64,000 nt of DNA from Microcoleus sp. AS-A8 (GCA_039962225.1 JAMPKV010000002.1:434001-498000), one strand, 5' to 3'; shown: positions 9,192 to 18,583, numbered from the stretch's first letter. Notes: generated by a model not told the origin, from the sequence alone. Translations and numbers: made by a program.

Positions 9192-9857
9192 ATGGCAACT
9201 TATCTGATTACAGGGACAAATCGCGGGATTGGTTACGAATACTGCCGCCAAATCAAAGAACGGGGAGATACGGCGATCGCCGTCTGTCGCACTGCTACCC
9301 AAGACTTGAGGGATTTGGGCGTGCAGGTAGAGGAGGGGGTGGATATTACCTCGGATGCTTCCGTTGCAGACTTACGCGATCGCCTAGGTAATACTGCGAT
9401 CGATGTTCTGATTAATAATGCGGGAATAGTAAAGCGTGTAACGTTGGAAGACTTGGATTTTGACAGTATTCGCGAACAGTTTGAGGTCAATGCCCTCGGT
9501 GCCTTACGGGTAACCCATGCATTCCTTCCCAACCTGAAAGCGGGTTCCAAGATTGCACTGATGACGAGTCGCATGGGTTCAATTGCAGATAATACCTCTG
9601 GCAGTTCCTATGGCTACCGGATGTCGAAGGTGGCGTTGTCGATGGCAGGCAAGTCGCTATCTCTCGATCTCAAACCGCGTGGGATTGCAGTGGCAATTCT
9701 GCATCCAGGGTTAGTTCAAACCCGCATGACGAACTTTACCTCTGGTGGCATTACACCGGAGGAGTCGGTGAAGGGGTTGTTGGCTCGGATTGATGAGTTG
9801 ACGCTGGAGAATACAGGTACTTTTTGGCACGCTAATGGTGAGGTGCTGCCTTGGTAA
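9192..9857 (+). CDS. Short-chain dehydrogenase/reductase (SDR)
   Basis: 221 residues with a complete SDR core: cofactor loop TGTNRGIG near the N-terminus (YLITGTNRGIGYEYCRQ), LINNAG at the end of strand 4, a catalytic serine in GSSYGYRMSK, and the YxxxK pair in YRMSK. C-terminal GLVQTRM follows the active-site lid. A gagg ribosome-binding site lies 7 nt before the ATG. The compact length and the cofactor loop resemble the C-factor / sniffer-like SDR group of single-domain NADP-dependent reductases. The substrate is unknown. ChaC-like protein follows 84 bp downstream on the same strand, but nothing functional ties the two together. Confidence 0.88.
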   Translation: MATYLITGTNRGIGYEYCRQIKERGDTAIAVCRTATQDLRDLGVQVEEGVDITSDASVADLRDRLGNTAIDVLINNAGIVKRVTLEDLDFDSIREQFEVNALGALRVTHAFLPNLKAGSKIALMTSRMGSIADNTSGSSYGYRMSKVALSMAGKSLSLDLKPRGIAVAILHPGLVQTRMTNFTSGGITPEESVKGLLARIDELTLENTGTFWHANGEVLPW

Positions 9858-9940
9858 GTGCGTGTCCCTGATTTAAGAATTGCAGAGAATTATTCCTTTT
9901 CTTGGCAGTCGCACCGGAAGTCCATATACCAGGCTAATTC

Positions 9941-10624
9941 ATGTCATTAACCCGAGCTGATCTTGAAAAAGGACGTTTGCAGGAGATGATCGTGCAGTCT
10001 AACCCGACTGTATCTTTCCTCAGTGAAGCCGAGTTACAAGCATCGCTGTCTAACACGTTGCAACAACAACAACCGGATTCAGATGTCTGGCTGTTTGCCT
10101 ATGGCTCACTGATCTGGAACCCTGTCTTCACATTTGTTGAGCGTCGTATGGGCATGATTTACGGGTTCCATCGACGGTTCTGCTTGTGGGTACCTGCTGG
10201 TCGTGGCACTCCAGAGAATCCTGGATTAGTGCTGGGTCTGGATCGCGGTGGTAGCTGTCGTGGCATTGCTTTCCGGATTGCGGCAGCGGATGTATCTTCT
10301 GAATTGCCGCTGGTTTGGCGACGAGAAATGATTGTTGGTTCCTATGTTCCCCGCTGGGTGAAAGTAGAAGATGGGAAGCAAGGGTTTAAGGCAATAACGT
10401 TCGTGATTAACCGTCAGCATCGGAGGTATGCTGGTGAGTTGTCGCAAGAAACCACTGTTAACAGCATTGCGACAGCAAGTGGACACCTCGGTTCTTGCGC
10501 TGATTATCTGATGCAAACTGTTAATGGCTTGCTTTCTGTCGGGATTAAGGACAAATATCTGCTATCACTGCGTGACCAAGTCATGGCACGCCAACAATTG
10601 CTAGTCAATGCTCACGAGCCGTAA
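9941..10624 (+). CDS. chaC: ChaC-like gamma-glutamylcyclotransferase
   Basis: 227 residues. The core motif DVWLFAYGSLIWNP is the glutamyl-binding loop of the ChaC / GGCT family, followed by GMIYGFHRRFCLW and GTPENPGLVLGLDRGGSCRGIAFRI. ChaC enzymes cleave glutathione to 5-oxoproline and Cys-Gly in the cytosol. The WRREMIVGSYVPRWV segment carries the glutamate expected for catalysis (REM). About 45 residues precede the core. The C-terminal end overlaps, tail to tail, the last 13 bp of the small minus-strand frame that ends at 10612. Role in glutathione turnover is inferred from the family. Confidence 0.9.
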   Translation: MSLTRADLEKGRLQEMIVQSNPTVSFLSEAELQASLSNTLQQQQPDSDVWLFAYGSLIWNPVFTFVERRMGMIYGFHRRFCLWVPAGRGTPENPGLVLGLDRGGSCRGIAFRIAAADVSSELPLVWRREMIVGSYVPRWVKVEDGKQGFKAITFVINRQHRRYAGELSQETTVNSIATASGHLGSCADYLMQTVNGLLSVGIKDKYLLSLRDQVMARQQLLVNAHEP

Positions 10625-10800
10625 GACGGGGAACTCATGCACTTCAGAAAGTCCAGAATGTAGCGGTAAACGTGAGCCGGAAGGATAGCTTGCTGAACGC
10701 ACCGTCGCAATAATTCTGGCAAGCGATCGCCTAATTGAGTGAGTTGTTCTGAGAGGTCGTCTGGAATTTCAATCGCGATCGTTGCCACAGCGAGAGCCAC
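10612..10800 (-). pseudogene. Truncated antitoxin-like protein fragment
   Basis: A 62-codon frame that starts at GTG 10800. The N-terminal 50 residues (ATIAIEIPDDLSEQLTQLGD, RLPELL, LPAHVYRYILDFL) match a small cyanobacterial family I recall, which normally continues for another 40-50 residues with a PTPEEI..FRPT segment. Here the frame ends in an unrelated CMSSPSYGS, right at the convergent end of the ChaC-like gene. It is therefore probably a 3'-truncated relic. The family is often placed beside PIN-type toxins, but no toxin partner is present here. Confidence 0.5.
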
Positions 10801-10916
10801 GCAATAATTACACTATTCGCTATTCTATGCCGGGTTGAAAGCTTCTCCCAGAGTTTAAATCACTGGCTGAGTGGAGTGAACCTCGGCGTGCGATCGCTTA
10901 CTGTCTGTACCCCTTT

Positions 10917-12788
10917 TTAAGTCTCAGGAAGTACTTCATCTAAAAGCTTAGAGATTTCTTCTAAGGATTCAGGCTTATTCTTAATCAGCCATTCCGTGAG
11001 TTTTACAGAATCTCTAGTTTTTGAAAATTCTACCCTGCTTTCAGATAATTTTGAAAATATATCTTTCAAGACTCTTGCCGCATCAATATGTATATCTACC
11101 CAATGGCAATCTAAAAGGTTGTTATTTGAAACATTTTTAGGAAAGTAAGATTTTTCCTGTCTTGCCTCGTTCAAAAGTACATTAACATCTGAAGCGGTAA
11201 TAAGGTTCTCTCGATATTCATCCAGGTTATTGAGAACATTTGCTATAGCTTCAGAATGCAGTAAGTAATTTTCATACATACGTCGAGGTAAAAACTTAAC
11301 CGGATTTGAACTTCGTTTCCGCAACTCGTCCATTTCTGGTGCGGTACGAAGTTCTCGATCAAATAAAAAGCCTACTGCTGGAGGAAATAAGTTTTGACTG
11401 CCACTGAGCTTATCGTAAACATCAAAAATAACGCGTGCGCGTTTTCCTTCCAAATTACCTATACTCTTAACTGCAAGAACTTGAATTCCCCTAAGCGGTT
11501 TATTGAGAATTTCCTTGATAATTAATGGGTAACATTTTTCTTCAGTTGGTCCTTCAACCCAAAGTATGTTATCCATTCCAAATACATCAGACAGTCTAAC
11601 TCCAACTTCGTCTAGAAGGAATCTTAACTCTCGTGTATCTTCGGAATTCATTACAGAGAGTGCTGTTTCACAACTTTCTATATATCGCAGCATTACAATA
11701 GAGGTAGGCTCGGCAGAAGCAATTATAGTTGGGGAATGAGTAGAAACAATATATTGATGTTGTGGAAAGCTTCCGCTCTTACCTATTTCTCTAAGAATTT
11801 CTATAAGTTTTTTAGCTGCTCCAGGATGTAAAAAAGATTGAGGTTCATCAATAATCACTACTCTTGGGCTATGTGCAGTAAGTACAACATATAAGATAGA
11901 TAAAACTTGACCAATGCCAGTACCACAAGCAGACAATGGAAACGATAAATCGTTTCTGTATGTTGAAGGATCGACATACCAAACCTTGATTTCAATATTT
12001 GATGCTTGTGAAACAGTAACTCGTTTAATTTGGGGAAATACTATAGAAACATAACGATTAAAGAGATTAAATAATTCTGGATTCTCGCCTTGCAGTATGC
12101 CGAGTACCTCAGGTAGATTAGATGCGTTAGGTTCAAGCTCTGAGTTAAATCTTCTGCCGCAACTACCAACATTCAGACGTTCAGCAAAAAACCTGTAAAT
12201 TCGCTTTCGGACAATTCTAAAAAAATGACCAAAAACGCCTTCATTTACGCTTTTATCACCCATTGAATAGGATGATGTTGTTAATCGCTCATTTACATCC
12301 TCTAGAAGTTGAATATGATTGCAGACCCCAGAAACTACTGGAATTGTTTCATACAAACCCATAGTTAATCCTTGATTGGAATCATTAACAATTAAAGTTG
12401 AGTCACCTTCAATAGCCGAGCTGTATGTTTGTAAATTTGGATTATCTAACCAATTTTGAAATAGTTGGATTGCTTCAAGTGGATCTGAAATAGGATGAGG
12501 TATAAAGTAGGGCTTTGGAATTTGTGCCACTATTTCTTTCACTTCTTGCTCTGTAAGGTTTACTGAGAAGTTGACCTTAGACTGAGGATGTAATGGAAAA
12601 GACGGTGTAGGTAATGTCCTAATGCTTTTATGAGGTATATTTTGAAAATCTAGTGCCAAAGCTTCGAGTAAAGCTGTCTTTCCTGCACTATTCTGACCTG
12701 TGATAATGTTTATTCCCGGTCGAAAGTCTATCCAACCAGAATCATGGAATGATTTATAGTTGAATATCTGAATCTTTGAAATTAGCAT
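10917..12788 (-). CDS. OLD-family ATPase with TOPRIM nuclease domain
   Basis: 623 residues. The N-terminus has the RecF/OLD fold with a Walker A loop: IFNYKSF and then GQNSAGKTALLEAL at about residues 31-44. The ABC-like signature region is FPLSACGTGIGQVLSILY, Walker B is RVVIIDEPQSFLHPGA, and the H-loop is YIVSTHSPTII. After about residue 400 comes a TOPRIM-like segment with DNILWVEGPTEEKCYPLI (the conserved Glu) and VGFLFDRE (acidic pair). OLD proteins are ATP-dependent nucleases; several act in phage defence, alone or with a UvrD-like helicase (Gabija). No helicase neighbour is present, so this is an orphan (class 1-like) form. It is transcribed alone. Role in defence or repair is inference. 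Confidence 0.85.
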   Translation of the reverse strand: MLISKIQIFNYKSFHDSGWIDFRPGINIITGQNSAGKTALLEALALDFQNIPHKSIRTLPTPSFPLHPQSKVNFSVNLTEQEVKEIVAQIPKPYFIPHPISDPLEAIQLFQNWLDNPNLQTYSSAIEGDSTLIVNDSNQGLTMGLYETIPVVSGVCNHIQLLEDVNERLTTSSYSMGDKSVNEGVFGHFFRIVRKRIYRFFAERLNVGSCGRRFNSELEPNASNLPEVLGILQGENPELFNLFNRYVSIVFPQIKRVTVSQASNIEIKVWYVDPSTYRNDLSFPLSACGTGIGQVLSILYVVLTAHSPRVVIIDEPQSFLHPGAAKKLIEILREIGKSGSFPQHQYIVSTHSPTIIASAEPTSIVMLRYIESCETALSVMNSEDTRELRFLLDEVGVRLSDVFGMDNILWVEGPTEEKCYPLIIKEILNKPLRGIQVLAVKSIGNLEGKRARVIFDVYDKLSGSQNLFPPAVGFLFDRELRTAPEMDELRKRSSNPVKFLPRRMYENYLLHSEAIANVLNNLDEYRENLITASDVNVLLNEARQEKSYFPKNVSNNNLLDCHWVDIHIDAARVLKDIFSKLSESRVEFSKTRDSVKLTEWLIKNKPESLEEISKLLDEVLPET

Positions 12789-13007
12789 ATAATGCGTAAT
12801 CTATTTAATAATCCAGAGCTACTACTTTAGTTTACTTGTTGATTCAAAATAATTTTTGAAACGATTTAATTTAGAATTAACGCTCACTTTTCATCTCGGA
12901 TAAGTCTATTGAATATGACGGATAATCTTTGAAAAGATAGGTGCTTAACTAGCCAATGTGAGGTTGAATACATAGTTAGCCCTCATCATCCCGCCTCACG
13001 AGTTCCT

Positions 13008-13487
13008 ATGTCAGAAAGAGCCATATCGATCGCCATCAATGCATCGGACGCCCCGGCAAGAACCAAACCCTCGAACTATCCTGAACCGTTCGCGTCGCGC
13101 ATGGTGGGCAGAGAAAAGCGACCACTTGGTGACCTGTTTGGCCTCACGAACTTTGGCGTCAACCTCACACGCTTGGCTCCCAATGCCGTTTCCGCCCTTC
13201 GTCACGCCCACACCAAACAAGACGAGTTCATCTACATTTTGCAGGGACACCCAACGCTACACACGGACGAAGGTCGTACACAACTCTCTCCGGGCATGTG
13301 TGCGGGCTTCAAGGCTGGCACTGACAACGGGCACCATTTGATCAACGAAACCTCAGAGGATGTCCTGTACCTCGAAATCGGGGACAGGACACCGGGAGAT
13401 GAAGGAAGCTATCCCGATGATGACCTCAAAGCCCTGCTGGAGGATGGCTTGTGGAAATTTGTTCACAAAGACGGCACTCCGTACTAA
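13008..13487 (+). CDS. Cupin-domain protein
   Basis: 159 residues. A single cupin barrel is visible with motif 1 ALRHAHTKQDEFIYILQG (metal ligands H, H, E) and motif 2 around GMCAGFKAGTDNGHHLINE, where the last ligand histidine would lie. The tail is acidic (DDDLKALLEDG) and ends in a short aromatic segment. Similar stand-alone cupins are annotated as sugar-binding or dioxygenase-like, without proven activity. No signal peptide, so cytosolic. It is isolated between the OLD-type protein and a hairpin cluster. Confidence 0.85.
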   Translation: MSERAISIAINASDAPARTKPSNYPEPFASRMVGREKRPLGDLFGLTNFGVNLTRLAPNAVSALRHAHTKQDEFIYILQGHPTLHTDEGRTQLSPGMCAGFKAGTDNGHHLINETSEDVLYLEIGDRTPGDEGSYPDDDLKALLEDGLWKFVHKDGTPY

Positions 13488-13753
13488 ACGGGTGACAACT
13501 GACAGTCCGGTTATTCTGTTGTCTGCTTCTCTGTTTGATACGAATCAACCAAAGGCTATTTTAAGCAATTCTGACAACAGATGAGAGATTTCAACTGTTG
13601 CTAAAAGTCTATTCATCAGCATTTGCAATCGCATCGCACAGGTGTCGCTCTTTTTCCTTAAAATCGGCATTTGTTAGCTGCATCAGTGATTAGGGTATTC
13701 AGTAGACATCTTGACAAAACCTCCAATGGCTGATTTCTCCGTTGTTATCCCGC
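13488..13753. other. Intergenic region, no gene seen
   Basis: The 3' flank of the cupin gene. No frame with coding character and no strong hairpin before the hairpin cluster starts at 13754. Confidence 0.4.
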
Positions 13754-13867
13754 CAGGGGTTCAAACCCCTGTCTCATAGCCAAAGTCCGTTGAAACGGAC
13801 TGGCTGAGCAGGTTGCAGTCCTATGCAAGAGGACTTGAGCTATTAGCAAGGGACTTGAGTCCCTTGC
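13754..13867. repeat. Four-hairpin repeat element
   Basis: Four consecutive hairpins: caggggtt..aacccctg (13754-13771), agtccgtt..aacggact (13784-13801), gtcct..aggac (13818-13834) and gcaagggact..agtcccttgc (13846-13867). Several have very short loops (ca, ga, tg) and the words ttcaaa/ttgaaa/ttgag at their centres. The last hairpin lies inside the coding end of the ABC transporter gene and supplies its last residues. This layout resembles interspersed multi-hairpin repeats that I recall from filamentous cyanobacteria. Confidence 0.65.
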
Positions 13868-15585
13868 GGGGACTCCGGTTGTTCTTCGACAAGAGCTAGA
13901 GGTTGTTTAATCTGCCAGGTTTTGTCCTGGGAGAGTTCCAGCAAAGACTGATGGTAATTTGCCAATGTAGCGCGATGTCCCACACTCAAAAAAGTAGTCC
14001 CTTTCTCCTGCAAATGTTGATATAACCGTTCTTCATTGCCCAGATCTAACGCGCTAGTCGCTTCGTCCAAAATGGCGTAATTAGGTTTGTTCAGCAGCAA
14101 CCGGGCGAAGGTCAACCGTTGTTGTTCACCCAGCGAGAGGACATCTGCCCAATCCTGTTCGGCATCAAAGCCGCCAAACCGTTCATCTAAACCCGCTAAG
14201 TTCACCTGCTCCAGAACTTGCTTCAAGTGTTCGTCGTCAACCTCAAGGTGGGTGTTGGGATAGAGCAGTTGATCGCGAAGGGTACCCAGCACCATGTAAG
14301 GACGCTGGGGCAAAAATAGAATCTGGTCGGATTCAGGACGAACGATCGCACCCTCACCAGAATCCCACAATCCTGCGATCGCTCTTAGCAGTGAACTCTT
14401 GCCGCAACCACTCGGCCCCATCACCAAAAGCCCCTGTCCAGCAGCTAACTCCACCGACAAATCCTCCACCAACGTCCGCTGATAATTGGGAGTTTGCAGA
14501 CTGAGGTGTTCGACTGCCAGCCGATCTGCCTCAACCGTCTCAATCCTTGGTTGCTCGTCGGATGCCTGGGTTGCCTCTGTCTGTTCTAAAAACTGGGCAA
14601 AGGTATAGAGACGGTTAATTCCAGCTCCAAAAGTGGTCAATTGCTGGAAGCGGGCAACGACAACATTGAGCGAGAAGAAGACTCGGACAAAAGCTCCCTG
14701 TGCTTCAGAAACTTTACCCACCTCCATTTCTCCAGCAAAAATCGCGGGTGCGACAACCAGGGCAGGCAAGACGAAGGGGATAAACTCATAAGCATTCGTC
14801 AGAACATTCAAGTTCAACTCCCAAACCAGCAGCCGTTTGACATTCTCAAACACATCCAAAAATCGGTGCTTGACCTGATTCGACTCCTGCTCCTCCCCCC
14901 GGTAAAAAGCGATCGCTTCCGCATTCTCCCGAATTCGCACTAGGCTAAAGCGGAGATTCGCTTCTTTCTTGAGTTGTTCAAAGTTGAGTCGGACAAGCGG
15001 CTTACCAAACACGGCGCTTGTAACCACAGTTCCAATCAGGGCATACAGCACCAGAAAAAACACCAGGGGTTTAGAAATGCCCCAGAGCACGCTGCTGAAG
15101 GCGATCGTTGACAGCACCGACTCCACCAACCGCAGCAAAAAGGTGAGGGACTCCTGGGTAAAACTGCGAACATCCTCCGCAATCCGCTGATCTGGGTTAT
15201 CAATCTCGGTTTCTGAGATATGCAGGTTGTAATAGGCGCGATCGCGAAAGTAGTTATCCACGAATCGATGGGTGAGCCATTTCCGCCATTGCAAACTGAG
15301 GCGATCGCGCAGATAGGTATAGCCTGCGAGCAATGGTGCATAAATCACCAGCACAGCGAGGAAAATGATCACGGTTTGCCAGAAGCGTGGCTCATCACGC
15401 GCTGAGAGGGCTGAAATCAGTACTCCTCGCTTGTTGTTGAGTACGACGCTCAACCCCGTATACGCTAGCAGACACAGCACGACCCCCAGCAGTAATCCTC
15501 TGGCTTGCCATTTTTCATCCCCTGACCAATAGGACTTGGCGATCGTCCAGAATTGCTGGATTACATTAAAGTTCAATCGATCCAT
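13843..15585 (-). CDS. ABC transporter, fused permease and ATPase (SbmA/ABCD type)
   Basis: 580 residues. The N-terminal half (about 1-330) is an ABC_membrane_2-type permease with several hydrophobic helices (LLLGVVLCLLAYTGLSVVL; VIIFLAVLVIYAPLLAGYTY). The C-terminal half is the ATPase with Walker A VMGPSGCGKSSLLRAIAGLW, Q-loop LPQRPYMVLGTL, signature LSLGEQQRLTFAR, Walker B YAILDEATSALD and switch His in FLSVGHRATL. This half-transporter layout fits the YddA/BacA/ABCD group, which works as a homodimer and moves peptides, vitamins or acyl compounds; the substrate here is unknown. The last residues (QGTQVPC) are encoded by a hairpin repeat, so the native C-terminus was probably replaced. Confidence 0.9.
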   Translation of the reverse strand: MDRLNFNVIQQFWTIAKSYWSGDEKWQARGLLLGVVLCLLAYTGLSVVLNNKRGVLISALSARDEPRFWQTVIIFLAVLVIYAPLLAGYTYLRDRLSLQWRKWLTHRFVDNYFRDRAYYNLHISETEIDNPDQRIAEDVRSFTQESLTFLLRLVESVLSTIAFSSVLWGISKPLVFFLVLYALIGTVVTSAVFGKPLVRLNFEQLKKEANLRFSLVRIRENAEAIAFYRGEEQESNQVKHRFLDVFENVKRLLVWELNLNVLTNAYEFIPFVLPALVVAPAIFAGEMEVGKVSEAQGAFVRVFFSLNVVVARFQQLTTFGAGINRLYTFAQFLEQTEATQASDEQPRIETVEADRLAVEHLSLQTPNYQRTLVEDLSVELAAGQGLLVMGPSGCGKSSLLRAIAGLWDSGEGAIVRPESDQILFLPQRPYMVLGTLRDQLLYPNTHLEVDDEHLKQVLEQVNLAGLDERFGGFDAEQDWADVLSLGEQQRLTFARLLLNKPNYAILDEATSALDLGNEERLYQHLQEKGTTFLSVGHRATLANYHQSLLELSQDKTWQIKQPLALVEEQPESPQGTQVPC

Positions 15586-15695
15586 CGGCTTGTTTCCCTT
15601 ATAACTCGGTCTTCCAGGAGATAATCGATAAAGGTGAACCAGAGTAAAATTTGCTCAACGACTGGTGCGACTCATCTCTGGGCAATTGTTAAATT

Positions 15696-16112
15696 ATGCT
15701 ACAAATTTCTAATACCGTGAGCATTCCAGAGTATGAGATTGAGATGAGTGCCGTGCGCTCTCAAGGGGCAGGCGGACAAAACGTGAATAAGGTGGCGACT
15801 GCCATTCACCTGCGCTTCGACATCGTGGCTTCCTCGCTGCCCGATCGCTACAAAGAGCGGCTGTTGAAGCTTTCCGACCAGCGCATTACCAAGGAAGGGG
15901 TGATTGTCATCAAAGCTCAAGAACACCGCAGCCAGGAGCAGAATCGGGAAGAGGCGTTGCAACGACTGCAAGACTTGATTAAAAGTGCGATCGCAATCCC
16001 CAAACGCCGTAAACCCAGTAAGCCGACTCGGAGTTCTCAGAGGAAGCGTCTGGATAGCAAAACTAAGCGATCGCAACTTAAGACAATGCGAGGCAAGGTT
16101 ACGGATGAGTGA
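15696..16112 (+). CDS. arfB: Peptidyl-tRNA hydrolase ArfB (ribosome rescue)
   Basis: 138 residues. The GGQ catalytic motif lies in [20 protein letters not shown] near residues 22-41, as in release factor domain 3. The C-terminal tail is very basic ([25 protein letters not shown]); in ArfB/YaeJ and mitochondrial ICT1 this tail enters the mRNA channel of stalled ribosomes. The stop-codon recognition domain of true release factors is absent and the length is typical for ArfB. It rescues ribosomes stalled on mRNAs without a stop. The gene is divergent from the ABC transporter. Confidence 0.93.
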   Translation: MLQISNTVSIPEYEIEMSAVRSQGAGGQNVNKVATAIHLRFDIVASSLPDRYKERLLKLSDQRITKEGVIVIKAQEHRSQEQNREEALQRLQDLIKSAIAIPKRRKPSKPTRSSQRKRLDSKTKRSQLKTMRGKVTDE

Positions 16113-16270
16113 GATCGCTTGGCATCTCATGTACCGGACTCAACCATTTAGCCCCATAAATTCAGCAACAGAGCCAGGATGGAGCTTGTTGATTTCGGAT
16201 GCTACCTAGACCAACAGGTATTGTTAGAGCAACTTTCAATCATCAACAATCACCAATTACATACCATGGC

Positions 16271-18211
16271 TCAAGCTATTTCTGTGTAAAAGTGATTTAT
16301 TTCAAAGTCCGTCGCTACGAGAGTCGGAGCGCCGACAAGGGTGGCAAACAGAGCACCTGTGCCCAAGCCAGGGTCACTACCATTGGAGTTGTAGAACAGG
16401 TTGCCATTAACCGAGTTGTAAACGATATCTGCGATGCTAGTGGCAGCATCATCATCGCTCGTGACAATAGCAAACTCAGAAGCTACACTAAACCCTGTCC
16501 CTACAGCGCTGCTAATGCTGGTGAAATTATTCCTGAAGAGGACAATTTTGTCGTTACCTGTCTCGAAGTCAGATATGACATCTACACCAAAATTTTCAGG
16601 ACTAAAGGCAACCCATGGAGAGTAGAAGTCGTAGGAGTAGACAAAGCGATCACTCCCCTCTCCGCCAATTAGGGTGTCATTGCCAGCCCAGCCAATCAGA
16701 GTGTCATTGCCGTCCCCACCAATCAGGTAGTCATTGCCAGCCCCACCATCGAGGGAGTCATTGCCATCACCACCAATTAGAGTGTCATCGCCGCTGTTCC
16801 CGCCATAGGAAGAGCCACCAATTAGGGAGTCATTGCCAGCACCGCCATCAAGGTAGTCATTGCCGTCCCAACCATTGAGGGAGTCATTACCGTCCTCACC
16901 AATCAGGTAGTCATTGCCGTCCCAACCATTGAGGGAGTCATTGCCCGCGCCGCCATAGAAGGTATCATCGCCAGTCCCGCCAGTGGCATAGTCATCGCCG
17001 TCCTCAATAACGAAATCTGTTGCTACAAGGGGCGGAGCGCCAGCAAGCGTGGCAAATAGATCACCTGTGCCAAAGCCAGGGTCACTGCCATTGGAGTTAT
17101 AGAACAAGTTGCCGTTAACTGAGTTGTAGACAATATCTGCCGTGCTGGTGGCAGCTTGGGCGTCACATTCGACAATGGCAAACTCATCAGCCACGCTGAA
17201 ACCCGTCCCTCCCACACTACTGAGGCTAGGGAAAATAGCCCGTTGCAGGTGAATTTGGTCATTACCTGTCTCGAAGTCAGAAATGGCATCTACACCAAAA
17301 TTTGCAGGGTTAAACGTTGTATAAGATCTGTAGACGAAGCGCTCGCTCCCCTCTCCACCAATGAGAGTATCATTGCCAGCCCCGCCATCAAGGTAGTCAT
17401 TGCCAGCACCGCCATCAAGGTAGTCATTGCCGTCCCAACCCATTAGGGTGTCATTACCGTCCTCACCAATGAGGAGGTCATTGCCGTCCCAACCATTGAG
17501 GTAGTCATTGCCCGCCCCGCCATAGAAGGTATCATCGCCAGTCCCGCCAGTGAAATGGTCATTGCCGTCCTCAATAACGAAATCTGTTGCTACAAGGGTG
17601 GGAGCACCAGTGAGCGTAGCAAATACAGCACCTGTGCCAAAGCCAGGATCACTGCCATTGGAGTTATAGAACAAGTTGCCGTTAACTGAGTTGTAGACGA
17701 TATCTGCCGGGTTCGTGGCGGCGTCAGCATCACTCGTGACAATGGCAAACTCATCAGCCACGCTGAAACCCGTTCCTCCCACACTACTGAGGCTAGGAAA
17801 AATAGCTCGTCGCAGGTGAATTTGGTCATTACCTGTCTCGAAGTCGGAAATGACATCTACACCAAAATTTGCAGGGTTAAACGTTGTATAAGATCTGTAG
17901 ACGAAGTGATCGCTCCCCTCTGAGCCAATGAGAGTATCATTGCCAGCCCCACCATAAAGGGTGTCATCGCCAGCCCCACCATAAAGGGTGTCATCGCCAG
18001 CCCCACCATCGAGGGTGTCATTGCCAACCCCACCATCGAGGTAGTCATTATCGTCGGAACCATCGAGGGTGTCATTGCCGTCTCCACCATTGAGGGTGTC
18101 ATCGTCAACCCCACCATTGAGGGTGTCATTACCGTCCCCACCTTCGAGGGTGTCATTGCCGTACCCAGTATAGAGGGTGTCATCGTAAGGAGTACCGAGA
18201 TAAAGTACCAT
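16271..18211 (-). CDS. RTX-type calcium-binding repeat protein
   Basis: 646 residues, starting MVLYLGTPYDDTLYTGYGND. The protein alternates blocks of glycine/aspartate nonapeptides (GGxGNDxLx; such as GGAGNDTLIGG) with three copies of a module of about 115 residues. Each module begins S(D/E)(H/R)FVY and runs through FGVDVISDFETGND, GTGFSVA.EFAIV and ADIVYNSVNGNLFYNSNGSD to LVATDF. RTX repeats bind calcium and usually mark proteins exported unfolded by type I secretion with an uncleaved C-terminal signal; no N-terminal signal peptide is visible, which agrees. No enzyme domain is present. The first two modules are very similar at the DNA level, pointing to a recent internal duplication. No secretion genes lie nearby. 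Confidence 0.9.
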   Translation of the reverse strand: MVLYLGTPYDDTLYTGYGNDTLEGGDGNDTLNGGVDDDTLNGGDGNDTLDGSDDNDYLDGGVGNDTLDGGAGDDTLYGGAGDDTLYGGAGNDTLIGSEGSDHFVYRSYTTFNPANFGVDVISDFETGNDQIHLRRAIFPSLSSVGGTGFSVADEFAIVTSDADAATNPADIVYNSVNGNLFYNSNGSDPGFGTGAVFATLTGAPTLVATDFVIEDGNDHFTGGTGDDTFYGGAGNDYLNGWDGNDLLIGEDGNDTLMGWDGNDYLDGGAGNDYLDGGAGNDTLIGGEGSERFVYRSYTTFNPANFGVDAISDFETGNDQIHLQRAIFPSLSSVGGTGFSVADEFAIVECDAQAATSTADIVYNSVNGNLFYNSNGSDPGFGTGDLFATLAGAPPLVATDFVIEDGDDYATGGTGDDTFYGGAGNDSLNGWDGNDYLIGEDGNDSLNGWDGNDYLDGGAGNDSLIGGSSYGGNSGDDTLIGGDGNDSLDGGAGNDYLIGGDGNDTLIGWAGNDTLIGGEGSDRFVYSYDFYSPWVAFSPENFGVDVISDFETGNDKIVLFRNNFTSISSAVGTGFSVASEFAIVTSDDDAATSIADIVYNSVNGNLFYNSNGSDPGLGTGALFATLVGAPTLVATDFEINHFYTEIA

Positions 18212-18583
18212 ACATTTGAACTCTGTTTTCTCAAGAGTTATCAGAATTTTTGTACGTATTAACTTATTTCCAGTGTCTTGCTACTTATGCAATAACTCTC
18301 TTCCTCAGACCCTCATTTGTAACAAAAACTTGACCCTTGAGCAGAAATCACTCAATCTGCTAAGGTAATCCTATTCACACTGAAACCCTAAAAATCTTTG
18401 CGCCACTCAAAGCTGTTGGCACCAGCTAAGAGCGGCTAACCCCCAAACTGCAACAACCAGTCTGGAAGCTAGATGAAATGGTAACATTCCTCGACGCACC
18501 CCGACTTTTTATGGCAATTAAAATGGGGCGTCTGAGATTTTGGGCTACTACACATCCACCCAAAACAGGAGTGCTTTACCTTC
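18212..18583. other. Intergenic region between divergent genes
   Basis: 372 bp between the RTX gene and the plus-strand gene at 18584. No open frame with coding character was found. Promoters for both genes must lie here; no clear operator or repeat is seen. Confidence 0.4.

Noticed and set aside
13741..13870. CRISPR array
   Set aside because: The repeated elements are hairpins of different sequence, without constant repeat and spacers of equal length; no cas genes nearby.
16615..18234. Multiple long alternative frames over the RTX gene
   Set aside because: Periodic repeats keep other frames open; only the GGxGNDxL frame makes a recognisable protein.
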